Part shown: in pieces, positions 23,701 to 34,710 of the stretch
How positions within the stretch are numbered: position 1 is the stretch's first letter
Layout: every line of letters begins with the position of its first letter
NCBI GenBank assembly: GCA_036172665.1
Contig: CM069876.1
Span: 45,477,001-45,541,000 of the forward strand
Length of the DNA: 64,000 nucleotides
Direction of reading: 5' to 3'
DNA from: Prosopocoilus inquinatus
Lineage: Eukaryota; Arthropoda; Insecta; Coleoptera; Lucanidae
Notes under the pieces: generated by a model
What the model was told of the DNA's origin: nothing
Seen by the model: only the letters and a program-made list of their open reading frames with translations
Database searches by the model: none
Position numbers and translations under genes: made by a program

Positions 23701-26700
23701 CACTGACAAAGCTCGTTATTAGCGTCAAAATTTCAAAGTACTCCTCCGAATTAAAAAATAAGGTTAGTTTATAAAATTTTAAAAATTTTCGACTTGCCTG
23801 AGTGTGAAAACATGCACGACGAAACAGAATCGCTGGCATTTTTTTGATGATTCTAGTCACGTCCCCAGAGCCGTCTTTCAAAATGACATAAAACACTGCT
23901 CTTTAAAACATGAACTAAACTTTTCAATTTCAATAGTTAGCGCTGAATACCGTATAATTACTTAGGATTTCTTATTTGAACGCGATGAGCTGCGCATGAG
24001 CACCGCTTAATTTATCTTGTCGGTAAAACAGGGAGCAGTAGCGATTACAGGAAACTTCATTCTGTTCGCGAACAAAATGGTCGCGTTCAGGTGATCAAGC
24101 TGTTGGTTACTTTGATTTGATTCAGTGTGACTGTTGAACACTGTTGAACCGTTCAAATCAGTACTAAGTATGATTATCGTACAAAATTGCATATGAATTT
24201 TATACTGAGCATGATCTTAGGACTTCAAATCCTAACGAATAAAACTGACCCTTTCACAAGGTTGCCATATTGGACGAAATTCCGCCATTTGGGCCATATT
24301 TTAGACATATTTGGCGCCTGGCGACTGATTTGGACTACCTTTTTTTGTCTTTACATAACGACACTCAAAAAAATTCTACATTCTAATACCGGGTGATTAA
24401 AAAAAAAAATTAATGGAGTAAGCCATAATTTTACAATAACTATCGTCAGTTCTGAGAAGATAATTGAGATTTTGATTTAAGTCATCGGATTGTCAGATCA
24501 GATTGAAATTAAACCCGAGTTAAGTAAACGATCAAATTGCACAAAATCGTCAAGTCAACGGTCCGACTAAACCCTCTGACCAATCACCAATTGAGAAAAG
24601 TGATCATGTGGTTTGGTCTGTCCACTTCAACCGTTCACTCACCGCAGTCTTTAACTCTGGATGTGACCTTGAGTTAACCTACAATCGCGTCACTTGACGT
24701 TACATCAAATATATGTCCATATAACTGGTCAAATATATAATAGAGTTAAATAAGAAAATGTTCTTAATTGTATTGCCAAATTCAGCCGTTCTTGATCACC
24801 TTGCCTCGAGTGATCAACTGCAACAGTTACAGCATAAGCGAATATTGAAATGTACCTCAGCCACAGCAAAGGCGGATCTTGGAGTGTACCTCAGCCACAG
24901 CATTAACGAATCTTGGTTCAATCAACTGGGAGTTTAGTTTAATCGTCGCTTAATTCCCGCAGCGATAATTATTTTTACAAGTGCTGCCACGGCAAGACGC
25001 TGAAAGTTAAAATTAATTTGTGAAGAATAAACCGAACCTTAAATATAGTTGAATGTCACGCATTCAATGTAGCCAACTTAAAAAAAAAGTCATGGCTTAC
25101 TCCAAATAATAATTTAAAAAATGACGCCGTATATTCCGCGGAACAAAAATACATCGCCGACCAAAATCTTCAAACCGCAAATACATAACGAATACTTCAA
25201 GTGGCGTTTTCTTTTGTTTTTTCGTTCATTTCATATTTCTTCTTTTGTTTTTTTTTAAAGAAATTGATGTTTCCTGCCAGTTTCTTGCGTTGCAAAAAAT
25301 TTCGGCTGGAGAATCGTAATTTTTCTTTTATTTTATTTTTTTGTCTATCTATTCTTCTATTGTTTTTCTTGCTTTTCGCATTCTTCTCTTTTTAATCGAA
25401 TTGGTTTTCGCATTTCATTGACTCCTTCCTACAGTTCTCTTTTTTGTTTCTTTTGAGTTTGTTGTTATTTGCAAAAACTTTCGTCGATTTTCATTTCTTT
25501 ATCCGTTTTATATCGTGGTACTGCTGGCTTTTAAATTCCATTTTATGCTCTCGAACATTTTGTCGACCGAAGATATTTTACGGTTGTCTTTTGTTTTTTT
25601 TTTACTATTTTTCTCCGTCTTAAGAGATTCACTCCTCGTTGGTCAACAATTTTCTCTTGTTTTTTTTTCTTTCGCTTCATGCTTTCACAGTTTTTTTCTT
25701 TTTCTTTATGCTTTCACTTTTTTTCTTTCTCTTTATGCTTTCACCTTTTTTTTCTTTCTCTTTATGCTTTCACTTTTTTTTATTTCTCTTTATGCTTTCA
25801 TGTCGTGGATTTATCTTTTGCTTTTCTTATCGAACTCATTTTTCGCATTTAACGGCGCATTTTCGTAGTTCATCATTTTTCATTTGTTTTGTGTTCGTTT
25901 CTTTTTTTATCGTATTATTGCCTTATTTATAGTTTGCTTTTGTTTCAACTTGGTGTGGTCGATCTTCTTTTGTTTCTTTTCGCTTCATGCCTTATATTTT
26001 GTTACCGTTTCTTCCGTATCTCTTTTTTTTATTTTTTGCAGGTTAATTCGTATTTTCTATTTGTTGTGATTTTTAATATTCCAAATCGGGTTTTTTTAAT
26101 TTGTGTTTGTTTTTTTTTGTGTCTTTCTTATCTTCTTAATCTTGTATAACTGAATCGACGAATGCATAATCGTGTTCAGTCCAGATTGACTGTGTCGGGA
26201 AAACATCAAATAACTTTCTCTAGATTTTTATTTTAAGTGAATTATTGGCTTAAAAATCTTGCAAGTAAGGATATCTGAAGCCTCCTGAAGCCAATAATCA
26301 CTTAAAATAAAAATCTAGAGAAAGTTATTTGTTGTTTTTTCGACACAGTCAATTTTTTGGACTGAACACGATTATGCACTCGTCGATTCAATTGTTCTTT
26401 GTTTGAAATCTCTTTTGTTCCTTTTTGCTTTTATTTTTAGCGTAAACGACCTTGACAATTGACTTGTTAATTACATTTGTTATTTTATGTTGTTTTATTA
26501 TTGCAGAATATTTTTTTTTAATTTGTTCCTGCTAATATTTCAAATAACATAAATTAATTAATATTTTCTGATTTCGGAGTTTGGCGCAATTGAGTTACTT
26601 TTTGTAATACTATATTTTCAGAAAAAAAAAAAAAAACAACTGGCAACCCTGCCCTTTCAGATTATATTAGTTCGTTGCAGGGACACGAATCGCTGATTTT

Positions 26701-27224
26701 CAAGACATGCCGAGTAGCAACTCACCTGAACGCGGCCAATTCCTAATTTCGATAATTCGTCAGCCGTATAGTAGAAACGTGGGCTTCGTTTTAATGCGTG
26801 TAAGAGCGAGAAACATACAATAAAGACAAATAATCGAAAACGCCTATTAAGAATAGATTACATCTTGCATTACCCGAGAGAACAAAAATTAAATTAAATT
26901 AAGGAATCAATGACCAAAACTTTCTACTTGTCTAGACGTAGTTTGTAGTATGTTCTAGTTCGCTGCGTTTGCTGCATTGCCATTTTTGAACCGAAATGCA
27001 TATTTCGTCGATAAAACAGATTGCTGTAAGCATGAACCGAATGATCGATCGATTGATTGATTACAGGAAACTGCGTCCTGATTGCGCACTTAATAAAATA
27101 AAGTGGTGTTTCGTCTTGCATCACTCGAGAGAGGAAAAAAGTAAAAGGAAGAAATAAAAGAATATAATTTACCGATCCTTTCGTCTTGACTGTACGTGGT
27201 TTCGTACGTCGTCGAGTCGCTCAT
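20614..27224 (-). CDS. Unknown 212-aa charged protein, three coding exons
   Basis: Three exons join without breaking frame: 27173-27224, 22927-23360 and 20614-20766. All four splice sites obey GT-AG (donors GTAAAT and GTAAGA; acceptors TTCGTTACAG and TTATTGCAG). The ATG at 27222-27224 is the first after an in-frame upstream TAA. The product has a short S/T/Y-rich N-terminus, a strongly charged probable coil at residues about 20-46 (KKKREREQDEERNLDR), and a basic and aromatic core at about 50-135 (motifs FKLKGIRFLKFTH, FEPWQVVTHVSRKV, YRKNHWVMARSSIPV). An acidic patch (DSDDEE, about 173-178), a basic stretch (RAERRRLHRKRDE) and RFRLIF at the C-terminus follow. There is no signal peptide or membrane segment, so it is probably cytosolic or nuclear. 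I do not recognise the family and assign no function. Splicing that joins three GC-rich open blocks in an AT-rich region makes the gene itself fairly secure. Additional small exons in the introns cannot be excluded. Confidence 0.8.
21128..21145 (-). other. tRNA-Lys-type primer-binding-like site 1
   Basis: The plus strand reads GCTCCACGTTGGGCGCCA, nearly the 3' end of tRNA-Lys (CTT) including CCA. The minus strand therefore carries a TGGCGCCCAACGTGG-type retroelement primer site. It lies at the edge of the A-rich array in intron 2. Confidence 0.5.
21250..22620. repeat. A-rich array of AAACAAAAG words (reverse of CTTTTGTTT)
   Basis: About 20 copies of GAAAACAAAAGAA or close forms occur every 40-90 bp. 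Longer units are repeated too: the phrase GAATTTCCGGAAAACAAAAG at about 22031 and 22226, and a 500-bp block (AATCCTC.ACGAA.CACTGAA through GGACAAGGTGAATTGTTTCG) at 21884 and 22332. It fills most of intron 2 of the minus-strand gene, where the transcript would read it as U-rich. Confidence 0.8.
22748..22807 (-). other. tRNA-Lys-type primer-binding-like sites 2 and 3
   Basis: GCGTTGGGCGCCA ends at 22760, and GCCCCCACGTTGGGCGCCA spans 22789-22807. The second matches the tRNA-Lys 3' end plus CCA over almost 18 bases, so the minus strand has a good LTR-retroelement primer site. Flanking long terminal repeats could not be delimited and no gag or pol is visible; this looks like a decayed element in the same orientation as the host gene. 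Confidence 0.5.
22927..23360 (-). CDS. Exon 2 of the unknown 212-aa gene
   Basis: 434 bases, starting with two bases that complete the codon begun in exon 1 (G|CC, Ala18) and ending after GCT before GTAAGA. It holds the charged coil and the aromatic core and is the most GC-rich block of this part of the window. Open frames on the other strand and in the other minus frame are its shadows. Confidence 0.85.
23440..23640. repeat. Copy of a dispersed repeat (ATCGTTTTTGATTGCAGTG)
   Basis: The word AAATCGTTTTTGATTGCAGTGA followed by CCTCGAGCA also occurs near 2051, 28477 and 44037. The companion word (GCGATC.TAGAATGTCGCT) follows it at 28520 and 44120. Here AGCGACATCTTACGATCGC at about 23441 is that companion in reverse. 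It is a shared mobile-element fragment of unknown class, in intron 1. Confidence 0.6.
23644..23763. mobile_element. Truncated copy of an AATAAGGT-ended MITE
   Basis: CTTTGAAATTTTGGCGCTAA and its near reverse complement, followed by GTACTCCTCCGAATTAAAAA and ATAAGGT, match the full element at 61749-61918. The left end is missing. Confidence 0.75.
24410..25110. mobile_element. Probable inverted-repeat element (0.7 kb)
   Basis: ATTAATGGAGTAAGCCAT on the left and ATGGCTTACTCCAAATAAT on the right are near reverse complements next to A-runs. The interior has a local duplication (GTACCTCAGCCACAGCA, twice, at about 24852 and 24886). No coding frame. Confidence 0.5.
25200..26110. repeat. T-rich array with TTCTTTTGTTT words
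   Basis: The same type of array as 12.2-16.1 kb, including a run of about 25-30-bp units (TTTATGCTTTCAC plus TTTTTTTCTTTCTC) at 25680-25800. It lies in intron 1 of the minus-strand gene in the opposite orientation to the intron 2 array. Confidence 0.75.
26151..26390. mobile_element. Foldback element (240 bp)
   Basis: TGAATCGACGA at the left end mirrors TCGTCGATTCA at the right. The arms continue for about 95 bp each (TGCATAATCGTGTTCAGTCC, GACTGTGTCG, AACTTTCTCTAGATTTTTAT), leaving a loop of roughly 45 bp. Few mismatches suggest a fairly young insertion in intron 1. Confidence 0.85.
27173..27224 (-). CDS. Exon 1 (first coding) of the unknown 212-aa gene
   Basis: Encodes MSDSTTYETTYSQDERI plus one base of codon 18, then the donor G|GTAAAT. 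It is the first ATG after an in-frame TAA at about 27300. Confidence 0.75.
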
Positions 27225-27411
27225 CTTCCCCGCTTCTCTCTCGTACGTCACTCGAATTTCGGTACCATTTCGAAGGAGTACGCAAGAAATTTCGTGGGTT
27301 TACGCATGTCGAGTTGCAACTGCGACGAATTTTCTCGACCCACCTAAGACGAAAGCGAGGTCTCGGATAATGCACAGATGTTTGCGCTTGCAGGTGTGCA
27401 GGGCCTTACAC
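27225..27411 (-). other. 5' untranslated part of the unknown gene's exon
   Basis: A strong minus-strand acceptor (T-run followed by CTTTGCAG, ending at 27412) marks a likely exon start, so a further non-coding exon probably lies at higher coordinates. The block is GC-rich and has an in-frame stop before the ATG. Confidence 0.5.
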
Positions 27412-28870
27412 CTGCAAAGAAAAAAAAAAATTCGTAAATTTTCGATACAATTTACGTTTCATCGTACTCGAGTAAAATTAATTCTAAAACTAAAATCGAG
27501 TTTTAACTAATTATTACACTTTTTAAAAATCTTTGTACCTTTTCCTGAAGAACTGTTGCACTGGCGTCAAAATTAAAAAAAAATTAGGTATTTCGTTTAA
27601 CACAAAAACAAGAAGAAACCTGGAGTAGATAATTTCTTTTTTTCTAAAGCACTCAAGTGCTTTTAAATTGCGTATTTTTTACATTCGGAGTTATGTGCAT
27701 GAAATACAGACGTGTATGATTGGTTGCCTATAAGAGCGCAAATTGTATACGTAAACTTTTCAGTCGGTTTTAATTTTGATTTTTTTAAGTAAGGAAGACG
27801 AATAGTCTTTAGTCATTTTTTTACTTGCTCTCTCATGCGTTTATATCCCGGGAAAGAAAATTTTACTGCATTTTTTTCCTTAATTTTCTTTTATTTAAAA
27901 TTAAACGTACCTGTCTGAAGAAGATAATTAAATTAATCGGTCGATTTTAGGTACGTATATTTGTAAAAATCTACAATACAATACTGTGTGTGTACGTCAT
28001 GGTCGTTCTGATGTTAAAATTATAGACAAGATGTACTACGATGCTCACTTAAAATGGTACTCTTACAAGTGAACCTGCGCATTCGGCGGCGAGCGATAAA
28101 AAAATTGAAAAAAGAAAATATATCTGCAGGATGTATGGGGTCTTCATTTAATCGTGTATGCCACGTGACTTACGATGTACAAACCAATCATTTATTGGTC
28201 GCATAAATTCGTAAAACCTTTAATCAGCGCTACTGTGAGAACCCAGAAACTGTATCTGCACCATTTACGATTGTTTTAAATTTGAACTATTAAAAAAAAA
28301 TGACATTTTAGTTTAGCAATTGAAATCAAAACCACAGAAAAAAATGTAATTATTTTGTAGCAGCTGGTTTAAGGTCGAAAAGCCTGACGTTTCGCTAGTT
28401 CTTCTTCAGCACCCCAGGCGAAGATTTCATAATCTTCAAAACCGATTTTTTTTATTTAAAGAAAAAAATTGTTGCAAATCGTTTTTGATCGCGGTGAAAC
28501 CCTCGAGCAAAGAAAGCAAAGTGATCGTAGAATGTCGCTGTTTAAACTATTGATTTCTTTTTAATGTTAAACGTAAGTCTCGCAAATTGGGTATCAAAAG
28601 GTTTTAAAGGAGACGAAGTATTTGTGTTTAGTCCATTATCTTTTTAATTCGCTTTTTTCTTGATTTCTACATTTTTCTTATAGATGCCCTTTTTTTTTGA
28701 AACCAACTAGGCTTAATTGTTATTGGAAGGGAACGAACGATCTTGTTTTTAATTACATCATTATTATATCATTTATATTTACAGCTTTGCTAAACTCCAA
28801 ACTCGATATCCTTAAATAAATACTATTTCGTGAAATGGAGTCGCAGTTCGTAATGGAAGGATGTTTTTTC
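27412..28870. other. Likely upstream region of the minus-strand gene
   Basis: No exon could be assigned. It contains a CCTATAAGAG word at about 27729 on the plus strand and another copy of the ATCGTTTTTGAT repeat at 28477-28545. Otherwise it is AT-rich and unassigned. Confidence 0.35.
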
Positions 28871-29651
28871 AGAGTTTTAATTTCTGAGATACTGTTTAGT
28901 GTAATTATTTGGTAAAAATTAAATAATAATTATTCTTTGATACAGTTAGAAACATCATTAGTGTGTATTATTAATAACAGTTGTTGATGCGTTAAATAAA
29001 TTTATTAGGAATTTTTTGAATGCAATCATGCCCCGCCCCCCTGGCCCCCCGAAGTATCACTTTACAATGTGAGCTTTTTCTCCAATTTTATAAACATTAA
29101 TGAAAACGTGTGAATTGTGTTTAATTTTTTGCTGCATTAAAATATATTTAGTTTTTAATTGTTGGGTATTCAAGTCAGGGCGACTTCTTTTTAATTTTTT
29201 TAAAGTTGTTATTGCATTTTTAAATAAATTAAAATTTTTATAATTGCAACATGAAAATAAACTAAACTAGAAGAATGAATTGCTGAATGCACAAGCAATA
29301 GAACCGGCATTGCAAAGAGACGTAACATCGCCCTCTAACTCTTGACGGATCACGAACGATTACGATACGCATCGAAGAACCTCCTTACTTCAAGTCAGAC
29401 AATTGTCTTTTCTGTTTGTATGATTATTATTAATTTAAGGGGCAGATGCAAAAAGTGCTTAAATCACATTTTCGTAAGGGCACGACTTTTATAGGGCGGG
29501 CGCTTTCCGATGCAATTTCTTTTTGTAAAAGTTTCCAAAATGTTAAAAATTCTAAAAATCGTCCTATTCGATGACTACAATTTCAAATAATAGCTCCCAA
29601 CAGATACAAGGTCTCCTTTTTTAATAAAGCGAAAACACATTAACATCGCGT

Positions 29652-29687
29652 CACGTGAATTCACGTGATTTCACGTGAAGGCACGTG
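29652..29687. promoter_or_regulatory. Four CACGTG E-boxes in exact 10-bp phase (left arm)
   Basis: CACGTG starts at 29652, 29662, 29672 and 29682, each in a TCACGTGA-type or GCACGTGA context. A single one follows at 29771. CACGTG is the known core bound by bHLH-zip factors (Myc/Max, USF and MITF/TFE types). Function here is inference. Confidence 0.5.
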
Positions 29688-30072
29688 AACTGTAAATCTG
29701 ATGGGACCTTCTTTCGCATAAACTTGCATTTTATAGTAAACACACGGACATTATTATCACTACACGCACTCACGTGATGTCACCATGTTGTTACATGTCA
29801 TCACGAGCTCGGATTTTCTATTTTCCGCTTGAAATTCGTGACAGGTGATGGCATGAAATACCTAAAATTATAAAAATGTTAATGATAGAAGTGTTAATTG
29901 GACGCGTAACGGCTTTTGTAATTCATTCCGTTCCTATGTTTTCAGATTTCCTATTTTCTCTTTCGTTTTTCGTCATTGAAAGCAAAGTACCGACGCTTTT
30001 CACTACAATTTTTTTATTGTATGTATGTGCAATACACAATAAATTTTGATAAGTAATGAAATCAACAGAATT

Positions 30073-30126
30073 CACGTGGCGTGTTATACAATTCATGTGC
30101 GGCGTGATATCACGTGAATTCACGTG
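30073..30126. promoter_or_regulatory. Second E-box cluster (left arm)
   Basis: CACGTG at 30073, 30111 and 30121, with CATGTG at 30094. The mirror cluster in the right arm has four intact copies. Confidence 0.45.
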
Positions 30127-30700
30127 ACTTGATGATAATTATGTGCTTTAAGGCACATTCTGCGTTAAATCCTTCGATAGCTGATCAAAACAGAAAGTGA
30201 GTTTATGTTTTCTGAGTGTATGTGGAAGAATGGCTTGATTCTTGAATGGAGGATGCCTTAAAGAGTTTATTATCCTCTTGTACGTACTCCTTGCCACGTA
30301 CTCATACAACTTAACACAATGAGTAATCTTTCCATTATTCATAACATGCGCTTACATAATTAAAAAAAAATAATAAGAAATGAAGTGAAGCAATCGATCG
30401 ATAACATCGAAATATTCCATTCACTGTTGTTTATGCAAATTTTTGAAAAGTGACGTAAACGCTTTTCTCATAATATAACGGATGCATTTATAATAATGAA
30501 CACCTTCAAAACTGTTCGGAAAACAAAATCAATCCTTGGAAATTTACTACTTGATTTGAGTTTTCTTTTTTAAGAGTTAAGGCAAAGTTGTTAGTTTATC
30601 TGCGACTTAATTTTATGCACGTGGAAAATTATAAAAATCTGTTTTCCCCGAAGCTCATCGATACATGCATTTCAATGCAAAATAAAATTACTGATTAAAG

Positions 30701-32146
30701 CAGCGTTTCCCAAACTGTGGGGCGCGCCCCCTTGGCGGGGCGCCTACGTCTTCAAAGGGGGGGCGCAGCAGAATAAATATAAAAAAAATTGAAGGCAAAT
30801 TGCAACTAATTTATCAACTTATTTTTTTTTTACAAGAAATTGTTATGCACCCCTTCCCACCCCCTTTAACTTCTTTATTTTTAACTTTAGAAAGAAGTCT
30901 TTATTATAAAACTTACGTAGACTAATTCAAAGTTTTTGCTGATATTTACAGAAGAACAAATGAACATCGCATAAGTGAGATATAAACTGAAATTTTAATT
31001 TTTTAAACGGAAAACTTGGTATTTTTTTAATTTGGTGTGATGTGAAATAATATTTGCCATAACATTGTGTCTAAGAGACGATTATTCATATTCTATAGCA
31101 CGGGTATATCGACCCTTTGGAGGTCGAAGAAGACTTGAAGGGGGTCGATGAACCTTTATTAAGGGTCCGCTAGGGGTCTTTCAGGGTGTCGGAGTTGTTA
31201 ACTCTTGTGTAATGAAGGTCTTGTTGAATAGTTTATAAAAAAAAGTAAAAAAAAAATACATATAATATTAAAAGAATTTGAATTAGCTCGTATAAGGGAG
31301 AAAACATTGATTATCAAAATCAAAACACTCCTAAAATAGGAATAAAATCGAATGAAATAAAAGCAAAAGACGATCGTCAAACAAGGCAGGACGAAAATAA
31401 AAATTGTGTGAAATTCATTAAGTCAAATCGATATAAATTGACTTTCACCAGAACCAAAAATTTAATTCAATTTAATAATTAAAAAATAAAATAAATTCGC
31501 CGAAAATAGCGATCATTCGACGGAATTAAAATGTAAAATAAAATAATCTTAAATCGTGTAAAAAAAGAAACAAAAAGAGTTCAATTGATAATTAAAAAAA
31601 ATCAAAAGTCATATGAAATAAAACCAAACCGAAGAGAAAACAATTCACAAGATGATTAGTTGTTGAATGAACGAATGAAATCGAATGAAAGAAAAAAAAA
31701 AGGTCCATCAATTGATTATATTAAAAGTTACATAAAATAGAGTCAAATGAAGATTATATAAAAATAAAGGGTGATGATAAAGTTAGGACCAGAATATAAA
31801 TTATATAAAACTAACAGTAAGTCAAATTGATTTAAAAATTGACAAATTTTGTCACGATCCAAAGAATAATCTGTAAATTTTAAAGTGAATAATTTAAAAA
31901 CAAAATAAAGTCAAATCAAATAAAGGAGAAAATAAAATGGCAATCAATGGACCGGATTAATGTGTAAAATAAATTCACACTCAATAAACGAAAATCAAAA
32001 CAAATCAGGGAAAAAATAATAGTAAATAGTAGTTAAAAAATAAAAACAAAACCAATAAAATATATTAAAAGAAAGGGAAAGGGGTGGTGTGAGACATAAC
32101 ACAGCTCAAAAGGGTGTCGCGAAACCCAAAAGTTTGGAAAACGCTG
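30701..32146. mobile_element. Non-autonomous hAT element (1.45 kb)
   Basis: The ends CAGCGTTTCCCAAACTGTGG and (reversed) CAGCGTTTTCCAAACTTTTGG are a classic hAT-type pair. Flanking 8-mers GATTAAAG (30693-30700) and GATTACAG (32147-32154) match at seven of eight positions, as a hAT target duplication should. The interior is A-rich (AAATAAA, AAATCGAATGAAA words) with no transposase. It sits in the spacer of the large inverted repeat. A decayed reverse-oriented relative lies at 56740-57870. Confidence 0.8.
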
Positions 32147-33087
32147 GATTACAGAATGGTCCACAAGACACTTGGATTACTTTTTCAATAAATTAATAAC
32201 TCAGAACAAAATTTAAGAAACAAAGAAAAAAAGAGGAAAAAATCAAATGACTTTTTTTTTAATATTCATTCGCAATAAGAAGTTATACGGGGGATGTTCG
32301 TTTAACAATGATCTGATTCTTAAGCTTAAGAGGTTGGACGAGCACTTTACTGACTAAAGCGATTAAAAAATGGAAACGGCACTAAAGTTTTTGATCAATT
32401 AAAGCAAGTCACATCCGCAATTTTCGATCCGTAACGGAAAAGTGATTGCATCACTGTTGCAATGCGGCCATGAAAAATCGCAATAAAATCGGACCTGGAT
32501 TGGTTACTACTGCATTAGAAAGACGTCACTGTAACTTTTTTTATTTCTTAAAATCAACGAGGAACGTTTTCAGAATATATAATAACACAATGAGCGAACA
32601 AATATAAAAATTATTATTCTCGGCGAAGACGACACGCAAATGTTAATAATAATAATAATGAACGTGGTGAGGTAACTAAAAAAAAAAAAAAAAACACTAA
32701 AATACAAAATGAACAAAAAAAAACAATAAATACGCGTAATGACAATGTCCTTCGTCACGAACTAATCAAATTAGCCGCGCTTGTTGAGTTGTGAATTTGT
32801 CTATTTTTAGTAAAATGGCATGAGCATGAGCAGGAGCTAATTTTTTTTTTATTGGTAACAGTTTCAAGAGGATCCTACATATAGACGCCAGAGTGCTGGA
32901 GTTTAACATTTGTACTTCACGCGTCCACATGTAGTGTCCCCTTTAATATATTGCTTTATACCACGATTGTATTTTTTTAAGAACCCAAGGAAGGGAGATG
33001 TCTTAAGGTTCATAAAGAATACTGGTACCCTTTTGTATTAGGATCTATTGAAACGCAATCGGGACTTAATAAATTAAAACTTAAAAA

Positions 33088-33159
33088 ATTGAGATTTAAA
33101 GGAAATTTGAATTCAAAACAAAAAATTAATACGTACTCGAATAAATTAAAATTAGGTTC
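33088..33159 (+). repeat. Direct repeat, left copy (72 bp)
   Basis: ATTGAGATTTAAAGGAAATT through AAATTAGGTTC matches 37002-37075 in the same orientation. The pair brackets the right arm of the large inverted repeat. Confidence 0.8.
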
Positions 33160-33597
33160 AATTAAATCAAGTAGTAAATTTCCAAGGATTGATTTTGTTT
33201 TCCGAACAGTTTCGAAGGTGTTCATTATCATAAATGCATCCGTTATATTATGAGAAAAGGGTTTACGTCACTTTTCAAAAATTTGCATAAACAACAGTGA
33301 ATGGAATATTTCGATGTTATCGATCGATTGGTTCACTTCATTTCTTATTATTTTTTTTTTTAATTATGTAAGCGCGTGTTATGAATAATGGAAAGATTAC
33401 TCATTGTGTTAAGTTGTATGAGTACGTGGCAAGGCGTACATACAAGAGGATAATAAACTCTTTAAGGCATCCTCCATTCAAGAATCAAGCCATTCTTACA
33501 CATACACTCACACAAACATAAGCTCACTTTCTGTTTTGGTCAGCTATCGAAGGATTTAACGCAGAATGTGCCTTAAAGCACGTCATTATCATCACGT

Positions 33598-33651
33598 CAC
33601 GTGAATTCACGTGATATCACGCCGCACGTGAATTGTATAACACGCCACGTG
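33598..33651. promoter_or_regulatory. E-box cluster (right arm, inner)
   Basis: CACGTG at 33598, 33608, 33625 and 33646. This is the mirror of 30073-30126, with one more intact site. Confidence 0.45.
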
Positions 33652-34110
33652 AATTCTGTTGATTTCATTACTTATCAAAATTTATTGTGTATTGCACATA
33701 CATACAATTAAAAGATTGTAGTGAAAAGCGTGTTTTATAAAAAAAAAAAGGTTAAAACTGTTCATCGTTTTCTTCGGAGTTTGAGGAGGAAATTTTAATA
33801 AACGTCGGTACTTTGCTTTCAATGACGAAAAACGAAAGAGAAAATAGGAAATCTGAACACATACGAGCGGAATGAATTACAAAAGCCGTTACGTATCCAA
33901 TTAACACTTCTATCATTAACATTTTTATAATTTTAGGTATTTCACGCCATCACCTGTCACGAATTTCAAGCGGAAAATAGAAAATCCGAGCTCGTGATGA
34001 CATGTAACAACATGGTGACATCACGTGAGTGCGTGTAGTGATAATAATGTCCGTGTGTTTACTATAAAATGCAAGTTTATGCGAAAGCTGGTCCCATCAG
34101 ATTTACAGTT

Positions 34111-34146
34111 CACGTGCCTTCACGTGAAATCACGTGAATTCACGTG
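34111..34146. promoter_or_regulatory. Four CACGTG E-boxes in exact 10-bp phase (right arm)
   Basis: CACGTG at 34111, 34121, 34131 and 34141, mirroring 29652-29687 base for base in phase. A further site lies at 34022, mirroring 29771. Confidence 0.5.
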
Positions 34147-34710
34147 ACGCGATGTTAATGTGTTTTCGCTTTATTAAAAAAGGAGACCTTGTATCTGTTG
34201 GGAGCTATTATTTGAAATTGTAGTCATCGAATAGGACGATTTTTAGAATTTTTAACATTTTGGAAACTTTTACAAAAAGAAATTGCATCGGAAAGCGCCC
34301 GCCCTATAAAAGTCGTGCCCTTACGAAAATGTGATTTAAGCACTTTTTGCATCTGCCCCTTAAATTAATAATAATCATACAAACAGAAAAGACAATTGTC
34401 TGACTTGACGTAAGGAGGTTCTTCGATGCGTATCGTAATCGTTCGTGATCCGTCGAGAGTTAGAGGGCTTCTGCATTCAGCATTCAGCCATTCATTCTTC
34501 TAGTTTAGTTTATTTTCATGTTACTTATATCTTGCAAATATAAAAATTTTAGTTTATTTAAAAATGCGATAACAACTTTAAAAAATTAAAAAAAGAAGTC
34601 GCTTTGACTTGAATACCCAACAAACCAACTAAATATATTTCAATGCAGCAAAAAATTAAATTAAACACAATTCACACGTTCATTAAGATGTCGACTGTTT
34701 TCCACTTTGA

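Larger units (their letters stand above)
28871..30559 (+). repeat. Left arm of a very large inverted repeat
   Basis: The 1.7-kb arm is the reverse complement of 33166-36985 (that arm is longer because of an insertion). Examples of matches are GAACACCTTCAAAACTGTTC with 33180-33225, the CACGTG array, and GATGCGTTAAATAAATTTATTAGGA with 36825-36855. No known transposase or coding frame is in the arm. Confidence 0.85.

Noticed and set aside
28360..28440. GACGTTTCG and TTCTTCTTCAG words suggesting a SINE or retroelement end
   Set aside because: Too short and no partner in the window to define an element.
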